Shown one piece after another: positions 1-9,254 of a stretch of DNA of 64,000 nucleotides. The position numbers were made by a program, and so were the translations under genes. Each line of letters begins with the position of its first letter. Within the stretch, counting starts at the first letter, position 1. Location of the stretch: the NCBI GenBank assembly GCA_017527205.1, contig JAFXQK010000069.1, positions 1 to 64,000 on the forward strand, given 5' to 3'. The notes beneath the pieces are model-generated. The model ran no database searches. It was not told the origin of the DNA and saw only the letters and a list, made by a program, of their open reading frames with translations. The DNA comes from Lachnospiraceae bacterium. GTDB taxonomy: Bacteria > Bacillota > Clostridia > Lachnospirales > Lachnospiraceae.

Positions 1-600
1 CGTTGTGGTTCGTAAAGCTGATCTTCGCATATCCGTCACGCGGTACGTCGTTAAAGAACAGGTAGAACTGGATCCTGCTTTGAAGGTCGAGGCTTGTTCC
101 AGCGTAATGCGGATAAGCCTTGTCCTCCTTCTTGTTCTCTCCGCTGACGCTTACCGTCCCATATGCCTTCTGCGCGTCCGTCATGCGGTCGCTCACCAGG
201 TGCTCCACGTCGTAGCCAAATGTCTTCTGTGCGGCGGCCCCGTAGAACAGGAGGTCTACGCTAAGCCTCTTTTCGGCCTCAGGCAGCTCGTTAAATCCCC
301 TCAGCGCGTAATCCGCTACGCTGTCCTCGTAGATTTCGCTCGCCGGCGTTCCGTCCGCATGGAATACCTGAACGTAAAACTTGTCATTCATCTCCATCGC
401 AGTCAGCTTGTCATACTGCAGCAGGTAATAAGAACCGTAGGTATACCACTCCGAAAACTGATAGGTCTTTACGGTATCATCCTTGCCGGCATTTACCTTC
501 CTGATGGTCGCATAGCAGTCCGTCTCGGTTACGTCTGCCTTGTTGATGAGGAAGAGCATGTCCAAGGAGTTCCCCAGGTTCATGCTGGCTCCCGCGAGCG
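1..600 (-). repeat. Copy 1 (partial) of the duplicated C-terminal-domain DNA
   Basis: First part of the same segment, encoding the terminal domain of the GLUG protein. The window edge falls inside it at the codons for T-N-H-N. Confidence 0.9.
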
Positions 601-3600
601 TAAACAACTGGCTTGCATTTCCCTTGATTTCAAAGCTCCTTATCTCGGAGGCAAGCTGCGTTCCCTCGGCTCTTACGCAAAGCTCATAGGTGCCAGGCGC
701 AAGACCCGTAATTTCCGTTCCCGTGACAGCCGTCCACGCATTGTCTCCAGCCTTTCTGTAATCCATCTTTTCGCTAACGCCAAGGATCTTGCCGTCATTG
801 TTTTCCTCCGTGGTGCAATCCATCGCCTCCACATAATCAGGAATCTCGCCTTTGTAGATCGTAAAATACAACTTATCACTATCGAGCGTTGTGTCTCCGC
901 CCTTTCTTACGATGCAAAGCATTTCTTCCGTCAGGTTTGTGATCGCCTGCGACGTGCCCTTTGCGGTAAACTCCATGGGCGAAGTCGTTCCATCTACCCA
1001 CTCATCGCTTTCTTTATCATAAACAGAGAAGGTAACAACATAGTTTGCACCATTTACCAGATTACTCAAGGTGCCGCTGTCCGTGCCTGTCGCCTCAAAT
1101 TCTGCCGCAGGTGTCTCTTCCCGTTCCTTTGCCGTAGCAGCCCTTAGCTCTAACTGCGTGTTCGCCAAAGGCTTTCCGGAAATCGTAATTTGCTGATAAC
1201 CATTTCTCGTTACGGTAAGACCATCCTGATCGTCAACAAAATAACTTTCAGGGAAATAATAGCCTTCTGACGCGACATAAACGACGGAAGTAATTTCACC
1301 CGTAACACCCTGCTGCCGTTCTGCACCAGAGCCTGCCTTTAATGTCATTCCATTTCCAGCCACAATCGTTACGTCATAAGGAATTGGCAACCAATGTGCA
1401 TAGAAGCTCTTCTCGCCTGTTTCCTCTACTCCGATCGCCGTAACCTTATTGCCAGTACCATTTTGTCCCGTAAACCAACCCTCAAAGGTATAATTTTCTC
1501 TCGTAATGTCCGTGGGAAGCGTTTCTCCCTCGCCGTAGGTATAGGTTGTTACGTCGCCGGAATGAATCATTCCGCCCTCTACGTTCAGCGTTACGGGATA
1601 AGAAGCGTTCTTGTAAATTGCCGTAATCGTTACGTTCTTCTTTGGCATCGTAAAGATTGTTTCTGCCGCAGAAGGAACCATCACGGTAACGTCCTGACTC
1701 TCCCAGCGATCGAAAACCTGACCAACTAAAGGTGCATTCGCCGTAATCGATAGATTTGTTCCGGCAACGGCTGTGTTATTAGAAGCCGTACCGTTTACAA
1801 TACTAACCGTGTACTCCTGAAGCTTTTCAATAAATTTCGCCTGATAGGTAACGGAACAATTGACGGCATCAATGACAGGCGTCCATCCATCAAACAGCCA
1901 ATGATCCTCTTCCTCGCTGCCGCCAGCGGTTGCCCCATTATGTTTCGGTGCCATTCCCCCATATACGGGCGTTTTCCCAGCCAAAACATTTACAGAATAC
2001 AAAGCCCCGTCAATTCCGCTGTTTACAAAATCAATCTGATAGGAATCAGGCGACCACTGCGCATAAAGAGTAAGATCTGCATCCGCGCTAAATGACTGCT
2101 CGTCGACAAAAGAAATGCCTCTGCCATCAGGTCTCGTATTCCATCCTGCGAAAACATAACCAACTCTGGCAAACGGATTTGCAGGAAGGGCAACCGTTTC
2201 TCCCTTACCAGAGGACAGCTCTGCAACGTCTTTCGCATCGCCATTCCCAAAGAATCTGATCGTTACCGTCTCCTTTACAGGCTGTTTCTGCGGCATCTCC
2301 TGCTCGCTAAAGATCCAAAGCTCAGGATGCTCCTCTCCCATGCGCCAGATATGGCCTGCCTCGTCGCTGATGTCCCAATCATTGGTAAAGTTCGTTTCAT
2401 TCTTAAACCAGTTTGCGTCCACATGACCTATATTTTTATAATTGTTCGATTCATGGACATTATAGCCAAGGGCATATTTCGCACCACTACAATAGCTATA
2501 GCTGTTGTTGATAAAGGTGCTGTCTGCTTTACCAACAAGCCCGCCTGCGGTGGAATCGTCAGGATGGTAAAACTGTTCCTTGATTCCTCCTCCTGAAACG
2601 GTTCCACCATATTGGAAGCAGAAATTCATGCGGTCTCCGACACCCAGAAGACGTCCGGCCACACCGCCTACAAAACCTGTTTCTGCATTGACGCTTCCAA
2701 CGTGATAACAGTTGTTCAAAAAGCCATACGATTTACCGACAATACCGCCCGTGTAATGATAGGTATCCGTATAACCATTACTGCTGCTGTTTTGACCACC
2801 GACACCCGTAACCGTTCCTTCAAAGACACAATTTTCAAGTCTACAGCTTTCATCCAGATAACCTACAATTCCTCCGACTGCATCTCCGCCACCCTTGACG
2901 GAACCTGATACATACAGATTCCTGATCTTTCCGTAGCCAGAGACATATCCAAAGAGACCCGCAGGCTTCTCTTCCTCGCAGTCTACGCTCAGTCTGGTAA
3001 TCTTATGTCCCCGACCGTCGAAAACACCATTAAAGGAACGACGATTTACGCTATCAAAATAATATGCATCACCAAAGGTACCGATCGGCATCCAATCCTC
3101 TTGTGCCAAGAAAAGATCCGTACACAATACCACCCAGGCATCCTCAAAGGTATCCCCCTGATTTACTTTTTCTCGGAATTCCTTAAAGTCATCAACGCTC
3201 CAAATACAGATCGTTCTGGCGATCGAGCTTCCATAGCCACCCGTGGGGCCTTGAATCTCACCGCCAATAGAACCTCCGATGACACCACCGACCACCCCTG
3301 AAGGATCAGTCAATTGGTTTCCTTCCTTGTCATGTTCCTGAGAAGCCTCAGCAAAAAGCATTAACATCTCAGGCTCACATTTAAGAGTGGGCTGACCCGA
3401 CATATACCATATATTTATAAAGTCCCAATTTTTGAAATTCGAAGCATATCCAAACTTACTGATGGAGTAGCCTTCAAACGCGCCGTCCACGGTAGTTCTA
3501 GTGGACCACCCTAACGCACGATCACAACAAGAAGTCCACCAATAGTTATCTCGTAACGTAGCATCAACACTTTTATGTTCACCACCGATTGCTCCAGCCT

Positions 3601-6600
3601 TACCATTGTCATCCGTTTTATCTATACCATTTTTCCCGTCAGCTAATCCGTTTTGGGGGCTCATGCAATAAGTTCTGCTTATCACTCCAGCATCTGATAA
3701 ACCTACTATACCGCCAACAGAAGACTCTCCATAAACAATTCCTAGATTATAACTGTCAAATACGCTTCCACCATGCAGTTCTCCAACAATGCCACCAGCA
3801 TTATATCGCCTTGCAAAAATTTTAGTTCCCGCACCATTAACGCATTCAGAAATGACACTGCCCTTATCCTCAACCTCTAAATGATCATTATGTATGGCCA
3901 GTCCAACAATCCCCCCAATGCTGGCCCTGTCATCAAGTTTAGAGATAACATTACCCATATTTTTACATTTTGTAACAAGACTGTTCACTTGAATGTTGCC
4001 TGCAATACCTCCTACATTTGTTCCACCTTGTACGTTTCCATCATTCAGGCAATAGGTAATTGTACCAGATAAAGCTACGCCAACGATACCACCACAATCG
4101 AATCCATCATAATTACAAGATACTCCGATGTCTCCATTATTGTAGCATTCCGCGACAGAACCATCCTGAAGGTAACCCACAACGCCTCCCATACTGTCTT
4201 GGCTTGTGTGTCCACAAAGAGTACCATGATTATTACACTTCTTTACGTCACCATTACAGAATCCCAAAATACCTCCAAGATCACTCTTAGCGGTAATTGT
4301 TCCATAGTTGACGCATTCCTCAAACTGCTTAATTGACCATCCCTCTCCTACAATACCACCTGCATTTTCCTGTGAAGTAACGCTTGCGTGATTCACGCAT
4401 TCAAACACCTTGGTTTCATGAATGAATCCTATGCTTCCACCTGACGTAACATAAGAATCGACCTCACCAAAGTTTTCACATGCCTCAACGGCTCCTAGCC
4501 ACGCAATACCAGCAATACCTCCATTGCCGATCATGCTCGATTCTCTTTTTCTCGTGCTATTGACTACGATTGTATTTCCAATACGTATCCCATAAGGCTT
4601 TATGTAGCGCTTTATTGGCGACTGCTCCCCGGGCTTAGACTTCGCATTGAAATTTGTCGAGTTTTGAGGGCAATTTACCTTTGCGTAGTTCACACATTCT
4701 TTAACATTACACAGATAACTACAACCTATGATGCCACCCACCATCTGTGCTCCCAAAATCTCTGCAGTTTCCCGGTTGACACAATTATGTACGATGACCT
4801 CATGTCCATAACCGATAATGCCTCCGAGATTCTGACTGTTAAGACAAGAAAGCATGCCATAGTTAGTGCAATCCAAAACCTGACAGCTGTCAGCCGCCCC
4901 TACAATACCTCCAATCTCTTTTGCAATCCCATCACTGCTAAGCTGACCATAATTAACACAATTCTGAATGATACCAAAGGAAGCTCCCGCAATTCCTCCA
5001 GCCTCCTCAACTACATTTATCAAATCACCATTATTTGTACAAGAATCAACCGTTCCCGCCAGTTCGCCGACAATGCCGCCAACTGTGTAGGAACGAATCG
5101 ACATCATACCATTATTCGTACAATTTAGGATGGTTGCGCCGAAACCACATCTTCCGGCAATGCCGCCAACCCGGGCCATTCCTTGGAGTTCACCCTGATT
5201 GGAGCAATCCTTCACCTGACATTTGGGAGCCTCACTTATATCACCAATCTCTGCCAAACCGATGCTTCCGACAATACCGCCGCAATAATACTTTTCAGAC
5301 ATCAGCGTTCCATAATTCTCGCAGCGCTCAATTGTCACGGCCCCGTGACACTCTCCGGCAATACCACCAGTATAATCTTGATTACGGTTTTGTACGCTGC
5401 CATAGTTAATACATGCGTAGCAATCTCCGTAAAGCTGTGCCACAATACCGGCAGCTCCAATGCCATCAAAGCTCAAATCTCCCTCATTGACACAGCCACT
5501 AATGCTCCTGCCTTCCTTGATACAATACGCGATACCGGCGCCAGGTCCGCCATAGCTCAGATCTATGTTTCCTAGGTTGATACAGTCGATGACGTCGCCA
5601 GCAACATCATACACAATACCGCAATAAGCATCTAAATCAGCCTCGTTTATACAATCCCGAACGGATCCCGATACCTTATAAGCGATACCACTGTCTCCAC
5701 GAACTCTTCCATGTTCTTCATTGACACAACCCGTCACGTCACCGCCGGCAGTAGCAACGATGCCCGCCGCATGACACCCTTGCTTTCCATCATTCCACGA
5801 TATAGCTCCAAAATTATGACAATCTCTTACGTATCCCTTTGCATCCGCCACAACGCCGGCAGCATAATTTCCGTTGACTTCCCCATAATTCGAGCATGCA
5901 AAGACAGAACCATCCGTTGCTCCGGCAATACCGCCCACATACTGATCCGCAAAAATCGGTCCTGCATTGATACATTGATCCAGCCATCCTTCGCTCTGTC
6001 CCGCAATACCACCAACAAAGCTTCCATTCACGACCGCGCCTTCATTCCTACAATCTTCTGCCGTAGACTCCAGCTTTCCTACGATACCACCGACATAGCT
6101 TGGTTTCACATTGTCATTAGTGATATCGTATCCTACGATCTCGCTCTCTTTTGAGCTTAAGCAGTTTTTCACGGCACTTTTACAGAAGCCGGCGATGCCA
6201 CCAACGTACATTCTGCCCGCAACCCGACCTTGATTGTTACAATCCGTGATTTCCGCGTACTGCTTCCCGACTATGCCACCGACATAGTTGATACCAACCA
6301 CCGGTTTTTCAGAAGCGTTCGTACAAAGCGTGACAAGCTTCTTGCATCGACCCGCAATACCGCCGACATACTGATTACCTATAACGGTACCTTCGTTGGT
6401 CAAACCGCTCAGCTCACACTCTGCCAAACCGACGATACCGCCAATGAAAATTCCATTTCCAGAAACATTACCTTTATGACAACAGCCTGTGATTACCGTG
6501 TCTTCATCTGCGTAACCGGCAATACCACCCGTGAAATCTTGTCCTTCTGCAACCCCATTTTCAAGATTTTCACTTTCTGAAATCATGCTTTTCTCAACAT

Positions 6601-8185
6601 AGCCCGCAATACCACTGGTCAAAAGTTGACCTACAACATTCCCGCCATTAGTAGATCCCGAGATGGTACCATGACTAAGAAAACCTGCGATACCTCCCGT
6701 CATGACGTCACCTGAAACACATCCCATGTTCTGACAGTTTTCTATTGATCCACCGGTACATGCGCCAGCAATTCCACCATAGGAATCATTCTTGTGTTGA
6801 AGCGTAAGGGTTCCTTGTCCGACATTCAAAACCTGCTCAGCAGTGGATTCACCTTCATAGAATAGATTACCCGAAAATGTACAACCTTTGACCACCGCGC
6901 TGACTCCTACAACGCCACCAGCCAGTGTATCCATTATTCTCTTTGCACGCGGAATGCCGTTTGCCCATCCGACAATGCCGCCAACGCAGCTACCCGTGCC
7001 AAAGATGTCGGCAACCGAAGAACATCCTTCGATCCTGCCCTCAGGTGCAAGCATGCCAGCAATGCCCCCGACATAATCCGTTCCCTGAATGTCTCCAGAA
7101 AAGCTACAGTTTGTGATCGTGCCGAGAACATAGCCGGCAATGCCACCGACATGGCTTCCGCCGACAATCGTTCCCTCAACATTTAAATTTACCACGCTTC
7201 CCGATACCGTTCCAAACAGTCCCTGATAATCACCTGTTCCAGCATCAATTTGTAAATTGGAGATACTATATCCGTCACCATCGAAAGTTCCGTAAAAAGT
7301 AATGTCTGCCGCATAGCCGATTGGCTCCCAGCTCACCTTTTTATCATCCTTAAAGGTACCACAAATAGACGACAAATCCATATCTTTTGTCATCATGAAA
7401 TAGATACCCATATAAGAATTTCCGGCGTTCACGCTCTTTACAAGTCCAAGCAGCTCCGCCTCACTCTGGATCAAATAAGGATCTTCTGCCTCGCCTTGAC
7501 CTTCCCATTCGAAATCAGGCTCGGTCGGAACATAATCCTTGTCAGTTGCCGGTGGGTTCTGACCTTCGCCAGCACCTTCACCGCCTTCACTTCCTTCACC
7601 ACCTTCACTTCCTTCTACGCCTTCACTTCCTTCTACGCCTTCACTTCCTTCGCTGCCATTCGTTTCTGAATTACCGGAGGGATTTGTAGAACCTCCATCC
7701 CCTTCATTACCAGAATTACCGGAATTATCTGTCCCTTCACCATCCTTAACGGTAACCGGGGTATTCCCCGTATCTGCACCAACAACAACTGTGACGGTAC
7801 CACCTTCCGAATTCCCCGTGTCTGCCCCGACATTTACTTTATCCGCGGCTGCGCCTCCTGCGGCCGTTCCTCCTGCGGATGTTCCTCCTGCGGATGTTCC
7901 TCCTGCGGACGCTCCTCCCATGGTTGCTTCTGCCGTGCCCGTGGACGCTCCTCCCATGGTTGCTTCTGCCGTGCCCGTGGACGCTCCTTCCGCGGACGCT
8001 CCTACAGCGGACGTTCCTCCAGCGGACGCTCCTCCCGTGCCAGGTACGACTGCCATACCCGTTTCTGCCGTCTCCGCGCTTGCCGTCATTGACAGGGCAT
8101 CGATCGGCAACATAGTAATACACAGCGCCAATACCATAGCCTTTGCCAACGCTCTTCTAAGACTTTTTTTTGCTTTCTTCCTCAT
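1..8185 (-). CDS. Giant secreted GLUG-repeat surface protein, C-terminus cut by the window edge
   Basis: The reading frame starts at an ATG at 8185 behind GGAGGGGG and stays open to base 1 (at least 2728 residues); I checked the frame at several points. A positively charged N-terminus and a hydrophobic stretch form a signal peptide (residues 1-35). Next comes a Gly/Ala/Ser/Thr and then Ser-Glu-Gly low-complexity linker (about 40-215). From about 300 to 1880 there are dozens of GLUG-type units with the GG-[IV]-[AV]-G motif, expected to form a long beta-solenoid. InlB_B-like beta-grasp units with F-x-GW motifs follow (about 1980-2250). From about 2530 it enters the C-terminal domain shared with the two downstream-numbered neighbours; by comparison about 90 residues are missing, giving a predicted total near 2815. 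Adhesion or matrix binding is inferred from the architecture only. No sorting motif can be judged because the end is outside the window. Confidence 0.9.
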   Translation of the reverse strand, partial: MRKKAKKSLRRALAKAMVLALCITMLPIDALSMTASAETAETGMAVVPGTGGASAGGTSAVGASAEGASTGTAEATMGGASTGTAEATMGGASAGGTSAGGTSAGGTAAGGAAADKVNVGADTGNSEGGTVTVVVGADTGNTPVTVKDGEGTDNSGNSGNEGDGGSTNPSGNSETNGSEGSEGVEGSEGVEGSEGGEGSEGGEGAGEGQNPPATDKDYVPTEPDFEWEGQGEAEDPYLIQSEAELLGLVKSVNAGNSYMGIYFMMTKDMDLSSICGTFKDDKKVSWEPIGYAADITFYGTFDGDGYSISNLQIDAGTGDYQGLFGTVSGSVVNLNVEGTIVGGSHVGGIAGYVLGTITNCSFSGDIQGTDYVGGIAGMLAPEGRIEGCSSVADIFGTGSCVGGIVGWANGIPRAKRIMDTLAGGVVGVSAVVKGCTFSGNLFYEGESTAEQVLNVGQGTLTLQHKNDSYGGIAGACTGGSIENCQNMGCVSGDVMTGGIAGFLSHGTISGSTNGGNVVGQLLTSGIAGYVEKSMISESENLENGVAEGQDFTGGIAGYADEDTVITGCCHKGNVSGNGIFIGGIVGLAECELSGLTNEGTVIGNQYVGGIAGRCKKLVTLCTNASEKPVVGINYVGGIVGKQYAEITDCNNQGRVAGRMYVGGIAGFCKSAVKNCLSSKESEIVGYDITNDNVKPSYVGGIVGKLESTAEDCRNEGAVVNGSFVGGIAGQSEGWLDQCINAGPIFADQYVGGIAGATDGSVFACSNYGEVNGNYAAGVVADAKGYVRDCHNFGAISWNDGKQGCHAAGIVATAGGDVTGCVNEEHGRVRGDSGIAYKVSGSVRDCINEADLDAYCGIVYDVAGDVIDCINLGNIDLSYGGPGAGIAYCIKEGRSISGCVNEGDLSFDGIGAAGIVAQLYGDCYACINYGSVQNRNQDYTGGIAGECHGAVTIERCENYGTLMSEKYYCGGIVGSIGLAEIGDISEAPKCQVKDCSNQGELQGMARVGGIAGRCGFGATILNCTNNGMMSIRSYTVGGIVGELAGTVDSCTNNGDLINVVEEAGGIAGASFGIIQNCVNYGQLSSDGIAKEIGGIVGAADSCQVLDCTNYGMLSCLNSQNLGGIIGYGHEVIVHNCVNRETAEILGAQMVGGIIGCSYLCNVKECVNYAKVNCPQNSTNFNAKSKPGEQSPIKRYIKPYGIRIGNTIVVNSTRKRESSMIGNGGIAGIAWLGAVEACENFGEVDSYVTSGGSIGFIHETKVFECVNHASVTSQENAGGIVGEGWSIKQFEECVNYGTITAKSDLGGILGFCNGDVKKCNNHGTLCGHTSQDSMGGVVGYLQDGSVAECYNNGDIGVSCNYDGFDCGGIVGVALSGTITYCLNDGNVQGGTNVGGIAGNIQVNSLVTKCKNMGNVISKLDDRASIGGIVGLAIHNDHLEVEDKGSVISECVNGAGTKIFARRYNAGGIVGELHGGSVFDSYNLGIVYGESSVGGIVGLSDAGVISRTYCMSPQNGLADGKNGIDKTDDNGKAGAIGGEHKSVDATLRDNYWWTSCCDRALGWSTRTTVDGAFEGYSISKFGYASNFKNWDFINIWYMSGQPTLKCEPEMLMLFAEASQEHDKEGNQLTDPSGVVGGVIGGSIGGEIQGPTGGYGSSIARTICIWSVDDFKEFREKVNQGDTFEDAWVVLCTDLFLAQEDWMPIGTFGDAYYFDSVNRRSFNGVFDGRGHKITRLSVDCEEEKPAGLFGYVSGYGKIRNLYVSGSVKGGGDAVGGIVGYLDESCRLENCVFEGTVTGVGGQNSSSNGYTDTYHYTGGIVGKSYGFLNNCYHVGSVNAETGFVGGVAGRLLGVGDRMNFCFQYGGTVSGGGIKEQFYHPDDSTAGGLVGKADSTFINNSYSYCSGAKYALGYNVHESNNYKNIGHVDANWFKNETNFTNDWDISDEAGHIWRMGEEHPELWIFSEQEMPQKQPVKETVTIRFFGNGDAKDVAELSSGKGETVALPANPFARVGYVFAGWNTRPDGRGISFVDEQSFSADADLTLYAQWSPDSYQIDFVNSGIDGALYSVNVLAGKTPVYGGMAPKHNGATAGGSEEEDHWLFDGWTPVIDAVNCSVTYQAKFIEKLQEYTVSIVNGTASNNTAVAGTNLSITANAPLVGQVFDRWESQDVTVMVPSAAETIFTMPKKNVTITAIYKNASYPVTLNVEGGMIHSGDVTTYTYGEGETLPTDITRENYTFEGWFTGQNGTGNKVTAIGVEETGEKSFYAHWLPIPYDVTIVAGNGMTLKAGSGAERQQGVTGEITSVVYVASEGYYFPESYFVDDQDGLTVTRNGYQQITISGKPLANTQLELRAATAKEREETPAAEFEATGTDSGTLSNLVNGANYVVTFSVYDKESDEWVDGTTSPMEFTAKGTSQAITNLTEEMLCIVRKGGDTTLDSDKLYFTIYKGEIPDYVEAMDCTTEENNDGKILGVSEKMDYRKAGDNAWTAVTGTEITGLAPGTYELCVRAEGTQLASEIRSFEIKGNASQLFTLAGASMNLGNSLDMLFLINKADVTETDCYATIRKVNAGKDDTVKTYQFSEWYTYGSYYLLQYDKLTAMEMNDKFYVQVFHADGTPASEIYEDSVADYALRGFNELPEAEKRLSVDLLFYGAAAQKTFGYDVEHLVSDRMTDAQKAYGTVSVSGENKKEDKAYPHYAGTSLDLQSRIQFYLFFNDVPRDGYAKISFTNHN

Positions 8186-8273
8186 TGTTCCCCCTCCTAA
8201 CAGTAGGATAAATTGAACCGCGTTTCCGCAGCTTTTTCTCTTCTTTCCATAATTTCCCAAGATCACTAATGAT

Positions 8274-8302
8274 AGTATAGCTATCTAATCCCGATTTGTC
8301 AT
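8274..8302 (-). promoter_or_regulatory. Sigma-A-like promoter of the GLUG protein gene
   Basis: On the minus strand ATGACA (8297-8302) and TATACT (8274-8279) are separated by 17 bases, about 90 bases before the start codon. The -10 lies in a small inverted repeat GATAG/CTATC (8271-8285). The element CACCCGAAAGTA immediately upstream (8303-8314 on the plus strand) recurs before the receiver-like gene at 20044. Confidence 0.6.
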
Positions 8303-8319
8303 CACCCGAAAGTAGTATA

Positions 8320-8366
8320 TATAAAAATGAAAAGACTGCCCTGGGACCAAAGTGTTCCAAGGCAGT
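8320..8366 (-). terminator. Intrinsic terminator of the cysteine-rich surface protein gene
   Basis: The arms ACTGCCTTGG and CCAGGGCAGT (8335-8366) pair with one wobble. On the minus strand they are followed by a T-rich tract. It lies about 35 bases after the stop codon at 8400. Confidence 0.8.
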
Positions 8367-8399
8367 TTCCGAAATTCACTATACTTTTATCAATTCCTA

Positions 8400-9254
8400 T
8401 TATGGATGAAAATAATTGTAAGCCGAATCTGCAAACTTCAAAACGGCCTCATCTATTTCTCCCGTCGTTCCTCTGAACACGTACGACTCTATGCTGTCCG
8501 TCACGCTGTCAAGAAGGTTACCGTCCTTGTCATATACCTCGCAGGTCACCAGCTTTCTTGCATCCGGTATCGTCAGTTCATTTACCACGATGACGCTCAT
8601 GGTAGCGCTTGCTACCAGGTAGTCGCTTCCCGCCACGGTACTTTCCACCTTCGTTCCGTTGTGGTTCGTAAAGCTGATTTTCGCATATCCGTCACGCGGT
8701 ACGTCGTTAAAGAACAGGTAGAACTGGATCCTGCTTTGAAGGTCGAGGCTTGTTCCAGCGTAATGCGGGTAAGCCTTGTCCTCCCTCTTGTTCTCTCCGC
8801 TGACGCTTACCGTCCCGTATGCCTTCTGCGCGTCCGTCATGCGGTCGCTCACCAGATGCTCCACATCGTAGCCAAACGTCTTCTGTGCGGCGGCCCCGTA
8901 GAACAGGAGGTCTACGCTAAGCCTCTTTTCGGCCTCAGGCAGCTCGTTAAATCCCCTCAGCGCGTAATCCGCTACGCTGTCCTCATAGGCCTCGCTCGCG
9001 GGCGTTCCGTCCGCATGGAATACCTGAACGTAAAACTTGTCGTTCATCTCCATCGCGGTAAGCTCGTCATACTGTAACAGGTAATAGGGACCATAGGTGT
9101 ACCATTCCGAGAACTGTATCGTCTTTACGGTGTCGTCCTTACCGGCGTTTACCTTCCTTATGGTTGCGTAGCAGTCCGTCTCGGTTACGTCCGCCTTATT
9201 GATGAGGAAGAGCATGTCCAAGGAGTTCCCCAAGTTCATGCTGGCGCCAGCTAA
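8400..9254 (-). repeat. Copy 2 of the duplicated C-terminal-domain DNA
   Basis: Second copy of the roughly 855-base segment, encoding the end of the cysteine-rich protein. It ends upstream near the LAGASMNLG codons. Confidence 0.9.

Noticed and set aside
5..1147. Long plus-strand open frame opposite the GLUG protein
   Set aside because: It is the complement of the shared C-terminal-domain codons. The same antisense frame recurs opposite the other two copies, and it lacks a ribosome binding site.
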